The translations under genes and the position numbers were made by a program. The notes beneath the pieces were generated by a model. That model did not search any database and was not told the origin of the DNA. It saw only the letters and a program-made list of their open reading frames with translations. Below, one piece after another: positions 25,201-33,246 of a stretch of DNA of 64,000 bases. The stretch is from Actinomadura mexicana. GTDB taxonomy: Bacteria; Actinomycetota; Actinomycetes; Streptosporangiales; Streptosporangiaceae. The number at the start of each line of letters is the position of its first letter. Position 1 is the stretch's first letter. The DNA lies in contig NZ_FZNP01000008.1 in NCBI RefSeq assembly GCF_900188105.1, positions 310,001 through 374,000 on the forward strand, given 5' to 3'.

Positions 25201-26478
25201 GTCCAGCGCCGGATGCGGGTCGTCGACGTGCAGCGTCGGCGGCAGGACGCCGTCGCGCAACGCGAACGCGGCCTTGAGCAGCCCGGCGATCCCGGCGGCC
25301 GGCATCGCGTGCCCGATCATCGACTTGACGGTGCCGAGGCCGATCGGCGGGCCGGCCGTGCCGAAGACCCGGCGCAGCGTCGCCAGCTCCGCCTCGTCGC
25401 CCGCCGGAGCGCCGGTGCCGTGCGCCTCGACCAGCCCGACCGCGCCGGGCGCGGCGGGGTCCAGGCCCGCGTCCCGCCACGCCCGCTCCACCGCGAGGAC
25501 CTGCCCGTCCACCAGCGGGGTCAGGAGGCTCGCGGCGCGGCCGTCGCTGGACGAGCCGGCGCCCAGGACCAGCGCGTGGACGCGGTCCCCGGCCCGCCGG
25601 GCGTCCGACAGCCGCTTGAGCAGGACGACGCCCGTCCCCTCCGCCAGGAGCGTCCCGTCGGCGGCCCGGTCGAACGGCCGGATCGTCTCGCTCGGGCTCA
25701 GCGCGCGGAGCCGGCTGAAGACGCTCCACACGGTGGCGTGGTGCGCGTGGTGGACCCCGCCCGCCAGCATCGCGTCGGCATGCCCGCCGCGCAGCGCCCG
25801 CACGGCGTGCTCGACCGCGAGCAGCGACGACGCGCACGCCGCGTCCAGCGTGTAGGCGGGGCCGCGCAGGTCGAACCGGTCGGCGATGCGGGCCGCGGCG
25901 AAGCTCGGCAGCAGCCCGGCCGAGGCGTCCGGCTCGTCGGGGCCCAGCCGGTCGCAGAACGCCCGGCGGATCTCCGCCAGGCGCCGCGGCCCGAGCTCGG
26001 GCACCAGCTCGCCGATGATCCCGACGACCTGGTGGGAGGTCCTGACGCGCTGGTCGAACCGCGCCGCGCCCGGGGCGAGGTAGCCGCCGCGCCCGATGAC
26101 GACGCCGATCCGGGAACGGTCGGGCAGCCGCTCGGCGCCGCCCGCGTCCGCGATCGCGTCGCCGGCCGCGCGCAGCGCCAGCAGGTGGTCGGGCTCCATG
26201 CCCCGCACCGCCGCGGGCACGATCCCGAACCTGGCCGGGTCGATGGTGGCCAGCTCGTCGACGAACCCGCCGCGCCGGCAGTAGAACCGGTCGCTCTCCG
26301 GCTCCCGCCCGTACGCGTCGGGGTCGTAGTAGAGCGCGGGGTCCCAGCGGCCGGGCGGCACGTCGCCGATCGCGTCGACCCCGTCGAGGACGTTGCGCCA
26401 CAGCTCGGCCGCCGAGCCGGCGCCGGGGAACACCGCCCCGGCCCCGACGATCGCGATGGGCTCCGCCGCCCCGCTCAC
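22219..26478 (-). CDS. PUFA/enediyne-like type I PKS subunit: KS-AT-DH-degenerate PPTase
   Basis: 1419 residues; GTG 26478 is chosen because it overlaps the upstream PKS stop (GTGA). KS (1-430) is intact: 'LDAACASSL' with Cys at about 215, 'VEAHGTG' and 'SMIGHAMPAAG'. AT (540-860) is intact: 'AAGHSLGEWTA' with Ser at about 634 and 'FHTPLAE'. A double-hotdog dehydratase (about 940-1240) has 'WLRDHCL' with His at 963, 'WMHHGPLLRGV' and an 'LMDGAGQ' Asp motif. The C-terminus is a phosphopantetheinyl-transferase-like domain with 'GRIAAKDAVRDHL', but the Mg-binding residues look lost: 'GIGLAP' where GID is expected and 'RAAKQAV' where KEA is expected. No ACP is visible. It would act with the upstream PKS subunit. 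Confidence 0.85.
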   Translation of the reverse strand: MSGAAEPIAIVGAGAVFPGAGSAAELWRNVLDGVDAIGDVPPGRWDPALYYDPDAYGREPESDRFYCRRGGFVDELATIDPARFGIVPAAVRGMEPDHLLALRAAGDAIADAGGAERLPDRSRIGVVIGRGGYLAPGAARFDQRVRTSHQVVGIIGELVPELGPRRLAEIRRAFCDRLGPDEPDASAGLLPSFAAARIADRFDLRGPAYTLDAACASSLLAVEHAVRALRGGHADAMLAGGVHHAHHATVWSVFSRLRALSPSETIRPFDRAADGTLLAEGTGVVLLKRLSDARRAGDRVHALVLGAGSSSDGRAASLLTPLVDGQVLAVERAWRDAGLDPAAPGAVGLVEAHGTGAPAGDEAELATLRRVFGTAGPPIGLGTVKSMIGHAMPAAGIAGLLKAAFALRDGVLPPTLHVDDPHPALDGGRLRLVREAAEWAREGGPRRAAVNAFGFGGANAHVVLEEPPAARRPRRRRLDAPPSDEGVLRLAARTTEELSEALAAPDEELLARVRDDAPDLPCRLAIVGPTPRRLDLARALVQRGTAWRGRSDVWFSPRPLLAGGGRLAFLYPGFEAAFDPRVDDVAAHFGMRAPVLTGRTDLVGHAADVLRAGRLLTAALGRLGVEPDVAAGHSLGEWTAMAAAGVCDADAVEALLGALDGEALDVPDVAYAALGCGAARVREAVGARSGVVVSHDNCPHQSVVCGPAGEVREVLGRLASEGVLGQELPFRSGFHTPLAEAYEKQVRRSFEALEFREPRVPLWSATTVAPFPRRPAEVRELVARHLLEPVRFSELVEELYGAAHVRVFVQVGPGGLTEYVADRIGGREHLAMAVNVPKRDGMAQLRRVVAALWTEGYGASSPSPPSATGMRLDLGTPLVRLDGAVEPLRLGRGLPPLPADDPVLAELEALLDDATSGAQSVLEALGGGPPLPPVPGEDVSPVAAELNVSRVFSVESMPWLRDHCLVPQPPDWPDMSDRFPIVPLAGLLEVMADTARELLPDLVVVGFENVRAVRWLVAAPATPADIRAYLIESAGRPRKVKVVVNGHADGTVLLAERYPAPPLPDRTPLSVEGPPIVTAERLYEERWMHHGPLLRGVTEITALAEDGVRAVLTSLPTPGALMDGAGQLCAHWIQVYGDTNQTVFPVGIERVALYGPTPSPGEDLDTTIWNQSLTDTTMRCSAEMVTENGTVWGRVDGWTTHRFYTDEALWRMKFTPEVSGTGEPQPGGWCLARKRWDGTASRDLLMRQYLCAAERAEYEALPPFAQGPWLLGRIAAKDAVRDHLWRAGHGPLFPAELAVRDGPVVTGPCEEPLTLSIASDADLGVALVRPGREPAGIGLAPTGEGARIRAAKQAVSDAVLRGTGTGSDRLELVVTVADAERLLIAAGGTVTTVETRELEGHVVAWTAASGTADMEEARA

Positions 26479-29400
26479 CGGACGGTCCCGGTCAGCACGA
26501 CCCGTGTCTCGTCCCCGTGCGCGATCTCCCTGAGCAGGGCGGCCGCCCCGGCGTCCGGGTCGATCGGCCCGGCGCCGCGCCGCGCGTACTCGCGCGCCTG
26601 CTCGGGCGACACCGCGCCGCCCGCCCACGGGCCCCACTCCGCGACGAGCATCCGCCCGCGCAGCCGCCTCCGCCACACGTGCGCGAGCGCGCCGCACGCG
26701 TCGCCGGCCGCCGCGCAGCCGGCCTGCCCGCGGCCGCCGTGCGCGCCGGCGATGCCGCCGAGGACGACGAAGAACCCGAGGCCGGGGCGGACCGCCTGGA
26801 CGAGGGCGGCGGCGCCGTCCACCTTCGTCCGGTACGCCCGCGCGAACGACTCGGGCGAGGTGTCACGGATGAGGCGGTCCCCGGCGAGACCGGCGCCGTG
26901 GACGACGCCGTCCAGCCGCCGGTGATGCCGGTAGACGTCGTCCACCACGGCCCGCACGGCGCCCGGCTTGCGCACGTCCGCCGCGTGGTACCGCACGGAG
27001 GCGGCGTGCTCGCCCAGCGCCCCGAGGGTCCGGCGGATCTCACGCTCGGCGAGAAGCCTGCGGACCGTCGCCTCGATCTCGGCGGGCTGCTCCTCGCCGT
27101 GCGCCACGAGCGCGCGGCGCAGCCCGGCCTCGTCCTCGGCGTCAGGGAACTCCGGCTCCCCCACCGGCTCCGGGGTGCGGCCCACCAGCTCGATGTGGCA
27201 GCCGCTCGTCCGGGCGAACTCCAGGGCGACCCGCGCGGTGATGCCCCGCGCGCCCCCGGTCAGCAGGACGACGCCGTCCGGCCCGGGGCCCGGCGGGCTC
27301 GCCGCGTCCCCGCCGGGCGGTCCGGCGGGGATCAGGTCCAGGGCGTTGCGCCGGCCGCCCTCGTGCCCGACCACGACCGGCGCCTCGGCGGTCAGCAGCT
27401 CGGCCAGGATCCGCTGCGCGATCGCGCGCGGGGTGTCCTTGGTGTCGACGTCCAGCGCGCGGACGAGCACCTCCGGGTACTCCCGCGCGATGGTCCGGGC
27501 CAGCCCTCCCAGGCCCGCTCCCGGTCCCGGGTCCCCGACGGCGCCGCCGCAGAACCGGTGCCCGAACGTCCCACCGGCGCCGCTCGCGAAGACCAGCCAC
27601 CGCAGGCCGCCGGCCAGCGCCTGCCGGACGCCCCCGAACGCCTGCGGCAGCACGCGCGCGGCTCCCGGCCGCAGCGCCGCCAGATGGACGAGCCCGTCGC
27701 AGGGCCCGTCGACGTCCGGCGGGACGCGCACCTGCGCGCCGTGCCGCTCCAGCAGGTCGGCCAGTTCGAGCGCGACGCCGCACGCGTCGTCCACGATCAG
27801 GAACCGCCTGCCCGCGAACCCCGCCCCGGACTCCGGCGGCACGGGCAGCGCGTCCAGCTCGACGATCCTCGGGACCTCCCGTGCCACCCGCGGTGCGGGA
27901 CGGCCTCCGGACAGGTCCGCGGCGCTGACATGGGCGGTGGGCCGCGGCACGGCGGCGTCGGGCACGGCGGGTTCGGGCACGGCGGCGTCGGGCACGGCGG
28001 GTTCGGGCACGGCGGCGTCGGGCACGGCGGGTTCGGGCACGGCGGCGTCGGGCACGGCGGGTTCGGGCACGGCGGCGTCGGGCACGGCGGGTTCGGGCAC
28101 GGCGGCGTCGGGCACGGCGGGTTCGGGCACGGCGGCGTCGGGCACGGCGGGTTCGGGCACGGCGGGCTCCGGGGCGGTCGGCTCCGGGACGGCGGGGTGC
28201 GGCGGCTCCCCAGGTGCGTCCGTGCGGCCGTCGCTCCTGCGGGCACGGATCGCGGCGCCGGCGGAGGCGCGCACGTCCCGCTCGTCGTCGGCGGCCGGCC
28301 GCTCCTCCGGCGCGTCCCGCGCCGCCGGCCGCCCGTCCGGCAGCGTCTCGCCCGGCAGGACGGGACGGGGCGCGGGGACGGACCGCGCCGCCGCGTCCCG
28401 TCCCGCCGGGACCGGGGCCGCGAGGTGCCGCAGGACCACCTCGCGCTGCGCGGCGATCACCTCGCGGCTCGCGCGCAGGTACTCCAGGACGGCGGCCTGC
28501 GAGCCGCCCGGGCCGGGGCCCTCGATGCGCTCGGCGGGCCGGAGCGCGCCCGCCGGATACCCGCCGTCGGCGGTGCGGACGAGATGGCCGTTGACGATCC
28601 ACCCGGGCTCCGGGGCGGGCTCGCCGGGGAGCGGGCGGGCGTCGCGCCCGGCGAACAGGGGCAGCGGGTCGACCGGGACGCCCGCGGCGGCCAGTTCGGC
28701 GAGCGCGCGCAGCAGCCCCGCCAGGGCGTTGCCGCCGGGCGCGTCGCAGCCCACGGCGGTGTGCGGCCGGTCCCCGAGGATCGCGGCGACGAGGCCGGTG
28801 AGGACCCGTCCGGGTCCCGCCTCGACGAAGGTGCGGGCGCCCGCGGCGTACATCGCCTCGATCTGCTCGACGAAGCGGACGGGCGCGGCGAGCTGCCCCG
28901 CGAGGGTGGCGGCCAGCTCGGACGGGTCGGTCTCGTAGGGGGCCGCCGTCGCGTTCGACCAGACCGGGAACGCGGGCGAGCGCAGGTCGCGGCCGAGCAA
29001 CGCGGCCACCGCCGCCATCGCGCCCGGCTCGGCCCCGGCCGCCGACAGGATCGCCTCGGCGCGCGCGGCGCTCAGGCCGATCATGTCGGCGTCGTCGAAC
29101 ACGCCGGCGGCGCAGAGCGCGACGAGCTCGCCGCAGCCGTGCCCGGCGGCGAGGTGCGGGTGCACGCCGACCGCGGTCAGCAGCCGGTGGACGGCCAGCC
29201 CGGCGATGCCGAGGGCGGGCTGCGCGACCCGCGTGTCGGTGATCTCCGCCCGGTGGCGGCGGGACTCCGACCGGGTGAACGCCGCGGGCGGGAACATCGC
29301 GCCCGCGTACCGTCCGCCGGCGTGCCGCAGCAGGCGCTGGAGGCGAGGGAAGGCGACGAAGAGGTCCGCGAGCATGCCCGGCCGCTCGCTGCCCTGGCCG

Positions 29401-32400
29401 GGGAAGAGGAACGCGACCTGCCCCGGCTCGCCGGAAGGGAGGAAGACACCGGGCGCCGGGCGGAACGCGGCCGCCTGCGCGAGTTTGGCCCTGAGGTCGT
29501 CGAGGTTCGAGGCCACCAGCGCCGCCTGCACCGGGCCTTCGAGCGAGGCGGCGGTCCTGGCGAGGTCGCGCAGCCGGGGCTCGCCGGGCAGCAGCGCCGA
29601 GAGCCGGTCGATGCCGGCGCGCGCGGCGGACCGGTCGGCTCCGCGGATCAGGAACAACTCGGCCGGCCATTCGTCGAGCCCGGACACCGGCTCGGGAGCG
29701 CCGTCGTAGCCGGACAGGACGGCGTGGAAGTTCGCGCCGCCGGCGCCGAAGCCGCTCAGCCCCGCATACCGTTCGCCCGGTTCGGCGGCCCACGGCCGGG
29801 CGGCGCCGCCGAACGCGAACGGGCCGTCCGGCGTCCACTCCGGATTCGGCCGGGCGAGGTGCAGCGTCCCCGGGAGCACGCCCGTGTGCAGCGCGTACGC
29901 GGTCTTGATGAGACCGGCGAGGCCCGCGGCGCACCCGGTGTGCCCGATCTGCGACTTCACCGACCCGAGCGTGATGCCGCCCGGCGCCGCTCCGGTGAAC
30001 ACCGAGGCGAGGGTCGCCAGCTCCGTCCTGTCGTCCGCCTCGGCCCCGGCGCCGTGCGCCTCGACGAGCCCGACGGAGGCGGGTGACACGCCCGCGCGCT
30101 CGTAGGCGCGCTCCAGGGCGCGGCGCTGCCCTTCGGAACGCGGCGAGGCGACGTCGGGGGTGCGGCCGTCGCCGGCCCCGGCGACCGACTTGACCACCGC
30201 GTAGATGCGGTCGCCGTCGCGTTCCGCGTCCGCGAGGCGCTTGAGGACCACGCACCCGACTCCCTCGCCGAGCGCGACGCCGTCGGCGGACGAGTCGAAC
30301 GCCGCGCAGCGCCCGGACGGGGACAGCGCCCCCGCCGAGGCGAACAGCAGGTAGTCCTGGACGCCGGTGCGCAGGTCGGCGCCGCCGCACAGCACCATGT
30401 CGCTGGTCCCGGCGACGAGGTCCTTGCAGGCGGCGTCGAGCGCGGCGAGCGACGAGGCGCCCGCGGCGTCCACGGTGTGGTGCGCGCCGCCGAGGTCGAA
30501 CCGGTTCGCGATCCGGCCGGCGACGAGGTTGGTGAGGACGCCGGGGAGGGAGTCCCCGGTCGGGCGCGGCAGCCGCTCGTCCAGGCCCGCGGGCACCTCG
30601 CCGTAGTACGACGGGAGCGTCGCGCGCATCGCGTACGCGGTGCCGAGGTCGCCGCCCCCGGCCGCACCGAAGACCACCGACGTCCGGGACCGGTCGAACG
30701 GGCGGTCGGAGTACCCGGCGTCCGCCAGCGCACGGGAGGCGACCTCCAGCGACAGCAGCTGGACGGGGTCGACGCCGCCGAGCTCGCCGGGCGGGATGCC
30801 GTGGGCGAGCGCGTCGAACGGGACGTCGGGGATGAAGCCGCCCCACTTCGACGGCGTCCCGCCCTCCCCGGACGGCGAGTAGTGGATCTCCGCGTCCCAG
30901 CGGGTGACCTCGGTGACCGCGTCGACGCCGCCGATGACGTTCGCCCAGTACCGCCCGGCGTCGCGGGCCCCCGGGAACACGCAGCCCATGCCGATGACCG
31001 CGATGTCGGCCGGGCGGGCCCCGCCGGCGGCCGCCCCGGATCCGGCCGCGGCCAGCTCGGCCGCGCGGGCGGCCAGGAAGGCGGTCGCGCCGGAGGTGAC
31101 CTGCTCGTGCAGGTCGGCGATCCGGGTCGTGGCCGACCGCAGCGCGGCGACCTGCCCCATCATGAAGAGGCCGTCGGCGCGCTGGACGCCGGCGTCCACC
31201 GGGGTGTCGCGGCGCAGGCCCTTGCTCGCGACGCGCAGGCGCCCGAGGTTCAGCTTCTCCAGTCGGCGCCACACCTCCCGCGACGGCGTGCCGACCTGCT
31301 CCAGCTCGCGGCGGGTCTCCTCGAACGTCCGGACGTAGGGGGTGCGGGCGCAGCGGGTCGCGAGGCCGGGCGAGGTCTCCAGCAGGGCCGTCCCGCCGCA
31401 GCCGAGCGCGACGTCCTGGAAGCCCGGCAGGATCGCCCCGGCCGCGACCGCCTCGGCGGTGAACAGGTACGCGGTGCCCATCAGGACGCGGACGTCGGCG
31501 CCGCGCTCGGCCAGCGGCCCCGCGAGCGCGGCGACCATCGCGGCGGACCGCGCGTCGTGCACGCCGCCCGCGAACATCACCGACAGCTCGCGCGGGTCGC
31601 CGCCGAACGCCGCCAGCCGCTCGACCTGCGCGTCCCAGAGCGGGAAGCTCGCGCGCGGCCCGACGTGCCCCCCGCACTCCCCGCCCTCGAACACGAACCT
31701 GCGGGCGCCCTCGGCCAGGAACCGGTCCAGCAGCTCCGGGGACCGGACGTGCAGGTAGGTGCTGATCCCGGCGGCCTCCAGCGGCTCGGCCTGCGCCGGG
31801 CCGCCGCCCGCGACGATCGCGTAGGGCGGGGCCGCCTCGCGGATCGCGGCGAGCTGGGCCTCCCGCAGCTCGGGCGGCGCGATCCCGAGGACGCCGACGC
31901 CCCAGGGGCGCCCGCCGAGCCGGTCGGCCGTCTCGCGCAGCAGCTCCCGCACCCGGCCGGGGGCCGTCAGGGCCAGCGCGAGGAACGGCAGGCCGCCCTC
32001 CTGCGCGACCGCGCCGGCGAACGCGGAGGTGTCGCTGACCTGCGTCATCGGGCCCTGCACGACGGCCGGTTCGGAACGCGGCGCGAGCGGCTCGGACCGC
32101 ACGGCGGCCCGCAGGTGCAGGTCGATCTGCTCCCGGACGGCCCGCACCACTCCCCCGGCGGTCTCGTACCGCCCGGCGAGCGCGGCGGCGAGCGGCGCGT
32201 CCTGCCCGACGGGCAGCGGGCGCCGTCCGGCCTCCGGCGCGCCGGGCCCCGGGTGGATGCGGCGCCCGCCGACGACCACCGTCTCGGCGCCGTCCATCGC
32301 CGCCAGCCTGGCCGCGACGTCGGCGGGCAGCTCCGTCTCCCGGACCAGCGCGAGCTGGACGTCCAGGACGACGCCGGCCGCGCCCCCGGCCACCGCCGCC

Positions 32401-32621
32401 GCGGCGGAGTGCGGCCCGATCCCGCCCGCCGCGTACACCGGGACGGCCATGTCCGCCAAGTGGTCCATGTCCGCCAGGAGGTGCTGCAGCAGCACGAACG
32501 TGGTCAGCTCGCCGACGCGCCCGCCCGCTTCGTTCCCCCGCGCGACGAGCCCCGCGTCACCGGTGATCTCCCGGGCGGCGGCGATCGCGGCGGCGGCCTC
32601 CTCCGGACCCACGACCTCCAC
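26475..32621 (-). CDS. PUFA-synthase-like PKS subunit with silenced KS, AT and KR domains
   Basis: About 2048 residues from GTG 32621; the true N-terminus is probably upstream in another frame (see 32623-32970). Order: remainder of a first nitronate-monooxygenase barrel (1-120), a second such barrel (about 195-480, PfaD/enoyl-reductase-like), KS (about 533-955), AT (about 1070-1340), a helix 'EYLRASREVIAAQREVVL', a Pro/Ala-rich repeat hinge, and KR (about 1765-2000). Catalytic losses read directly from the DNA: KS 'VDAAGASSL' has Gly for Cys, AT 'GHGCGE' has Gly for Ser and the segment with the second His is missing, and KR 'GQAGCAAAGD' has Cys for Tyr. No ACP is seen. The frame is otherwise open for 6 kb. 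Confidence 0.8.
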   Translation of the reverse strand: MEVVGPEEAAAAIAAAREITGDAGLVARGNEAGGRVGELTTFVLLQHLLADMDHLADMAVPVYAAGGIGPHSAAAAVAGGAAGVVLDVQLALVRETELPADVAARLAAMDGAETVVVGGRRIHPGPGAPEAGRRPLPVGQDAPLAAALAGRYETAGGVVRAVREQIDLHLRAAVRSEPLAPRSEPAVVQGPMTQVSDTSAFAGAVAQEGGLPFLALALTAPGRVRELLRETADRLGGRPWGVGVLGIAPPELREAQLAAIREAAPPYAIVAGGGPAQAEPLEAAGISTYLHVRSPELLDRFLAEGARRFVFEGGECGGHVGPRASFPLWDAQVERLAAFGGDPRELSVMFAGGVHDARSAAMVAALAGPLAERGADVRVLMGTAYLFTAEAVAAGAILPGFQDVALGCGGTALLETSPGLATRCARTPYVRTFEETRRELEQVGTPSREVWRRLEKLNLGRLRVASKGLRRDTPVDAGVQRADGLFMMGQVAALRSATTRIADLHEQVTSGATAFLAARAAELAAAGSGAAAGGARPADIAVIGMGCVFPGARDAGRYWANVIGGVDAVTEVTRWDAEIHYSPSGEGGTPSKWGGFIPDVPFDALAHGIPPGELGGVDPVQLLSLEVASRALADAGYSDRPFDRSRTSVVFGAAGGGDLGTAYAMRATLPSYYGEVPAGLDERLPRPTGDSLPGVLTNLVAGRIANRFDLGGAHHTVDAAGASSLAALDAACKDLVAGTSDMVLCGGADLRTGVQDYLLFASAGALSPSGRCAAFDSSADGVALGEGVGCVVLKRLADAERDGDRIYAVVKSVAGAGDGRTPDVASPRSEGQRRALERAYERAGVSPASVGLVEAHGAGAEADDRTELATLASVFTGAAPGGITLGSVKSQIGHTGCAAGLAGLIKTAYALHTGVLPGTLHLARPNPEWTPDGPFAFGGAARPWAAEPGERYAGLSGFGAGGANFHAVLSGYDGAPEPVSGLDEWPAELFLIRGADRSAARAGIDRLSALLPGEPRLRDLARTAASLEGPVQAALVASNLDDLRAKLAQAAAFRPAPGVFLPSGEPGQVAFLFPGQGSERPGMLADLFVAFPRLQRLLRHAGGRYAGAMFPPAAFTRSESRRHRAEITDTRVAQPALGIAGLAVHRLLTAVGVHPHLAAGHGCGELVALCAAGVFDDADMIGLSAARAEAILSAAGAEPGAMAAVAALLGRDLRSPAFPVWSNATAAPYETDPSELAATLAGQLAAPVRFVEQIEAMYAAGARTFVEAGPGRVLTGLVAAILGDRPHTAVGCDAPGGNALAGLLRALAELAAAGVPVDPLPLFAGRDARPLPGEPAPEPGWIVNGHLVRTADGGYPAGALRPAERIEGPGPGGSQAAVLEYLRASREVIAAQREVVLRHLAAPVPAGRDAAARSVPAPRPVLPGETLPDGRPAARDAPEERPAADDERDVRASAGAAIRARRSDGRTDAPGEPPHPAVPEPTAPEPAVPEPAVPDAAVPEPAVPDAAVPEPAVPDAAVPEPAVPDAAVPEPAVPDAAVPEPAVPDAAVPEPAVPDAAVPRPTAHVSAADLSGGRPAPRVAREVPRIVELDALPVPPESGAGFAGRRFLIVDDACGVALELADLLERHGAQVRVPPDVDGPCDGLVHLAALRPGAARVLPQAFGGVRQALAGGLRWLVFASGAGGTFGHRFCGGAVGDPGPGAGLGGLARTIAREYPEVLVRALDVDTKDTPRAIAQRILAELLTAEAPVVVGHEGGRRNALDLIPAGPPGGDAASPPGPGPDGVVLLTGGARGITARVALEFARTSGCHIELVGRTPEPVGEPEFPDAEDEAGLRRALVAHGEEQPAEIEATVRRLLAEREIRRTLGALGEHAASVRYHAADVRKPGAVRAVVDDVYRHHRRLDGVVHGAGLAGDRLIRDTSPESFARAYRTKVDGAAALVQAVRPGLGFFVVLGGIAGAHGGRGQAGCAAAGDACGALAHVWRRRLRGRMLVAEWGPWAGGAVSPEQAREYARRGAGPIDPDAGAAALLREIAHGDETRVVLTGTVR
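27946..28170. repeat. 30-bp in-frame tandem repeat in the PKS hinge
   Basis: Six exact 30-bp units (27961-28140) plus partial units at both ends. They encode a 10-residue period of the type AVPEPAVPDA on the minus strand. The array is between the AT and KR domains, exactly where PfaA-type synthases carry tandem ACPs separated by Pro/Ala linkers. The near-zero divergence points to recent expansion by slippage or unequal exchange. Confidence 0.95.
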
Positions 32622-32622
32622 C

Positions 32623-32970
32623 AGCAGGCGGCGCCCGCGGGCGAACCCGGCGACGTCCGGCGCGCCGTCCGCCCCCAGCAGGGGCGCGTCGACCAGGACG
32701 GTTCGCGCGGCCTCGGGGACCCCTGTCCGGCCGGATCGGGCACCGCGCGGGCACGCGGACGCCGAACGGGCCCGTCCACCAGCGGCCGACGTCGGCGAGG
32801 GCGGCGAGCCCCCGGGCCCGGTCGCCGCCGAGGTCGAGCACGCCGGTGCCGCCCGCGCGGGCGACCGCGACGGCGAGACGGGGCGCGGGCCGGCCGAACG
32901 GGGCGACCCCGATGATCTCGATCGGGGGCCGCTCGCTCCGGCCGCCGTCCCGCCCGCTCCTGCCCGTCAT
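32623..32970 (-). pseudogene. Frameshifted 5' end of the PKS subunit (N-terminal half of nitronate-monooxygenase barrel)
   Basis: From ATG 32970 one frame encodes 'PPIEIIGVAPFGRPAPRLAV' and 'ARAGGTGVLDLGGDRARGL' up to about 32725, the start of a nitronate-monooxygenase/PfaD-like barrel. After that the homologous sequence ('VPEAARTVLVDAPLLGAD' and onward) continues in the frame of the main PKS gene. A shift of one base near 32715-32740, in a G/C run, separates them. Either the gene is broken here or the base call is wrong; the main frame has no start codon upstream of 32621. Confidence 0.7.
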
Positions 32971-33246
32971 GCCCAGCCCCCCGACGTCCCGCGCGGCCCG
33001 GCGCGTGGCCGGCGCGGCTCGCAACAACGGTGCGCCACACTACGGTCGGCGACGCCATGATCACAGAGGCGACACACCCGGGGACGCGTAGATGGCGGCA
33101 CGGCTAGGGAGATTGGAACGTCCCTTGACGCGCGGCGGGGGCCGAAGGTGGCCCCGGCCTGGGTCTCCCCCCGGCACGACCACATCGCGCATAATGGCGA
33201 TCACAGTCCGTGGCGGAGTGCCGCGGACGGGCCGGGCGGGGGCGCG

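Noticed and set aside
21274..26925. Open frame of about 1880 codons on the plus strand, antisense to the PKS subunit
   Set aside because: Composition is Arg/Pro/Gly/Asp-rich without domains; the opposite strand has clear KS, AT and DH motifs. It is an artefact of high GC.
27946..28170. CRISPR-like array
   Set aside because: The units are directly adjacent without unique spacers and are an in-frame coding repeat.
27142..31677. Open frame of about 1500 codons on the minus strand in another frame of the PKS gene
   Set aside because: Arg/Ala/Gly-rich and free of motifs; it is the shadow of the real frame. It also shows that long open frames here do not prove selection.
33148..33246. Upstream extension of the RSH protein
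   Set aside because: The added residues do not belong to the family; ATG 33247 gives the normal N-terminus before the HD domain.
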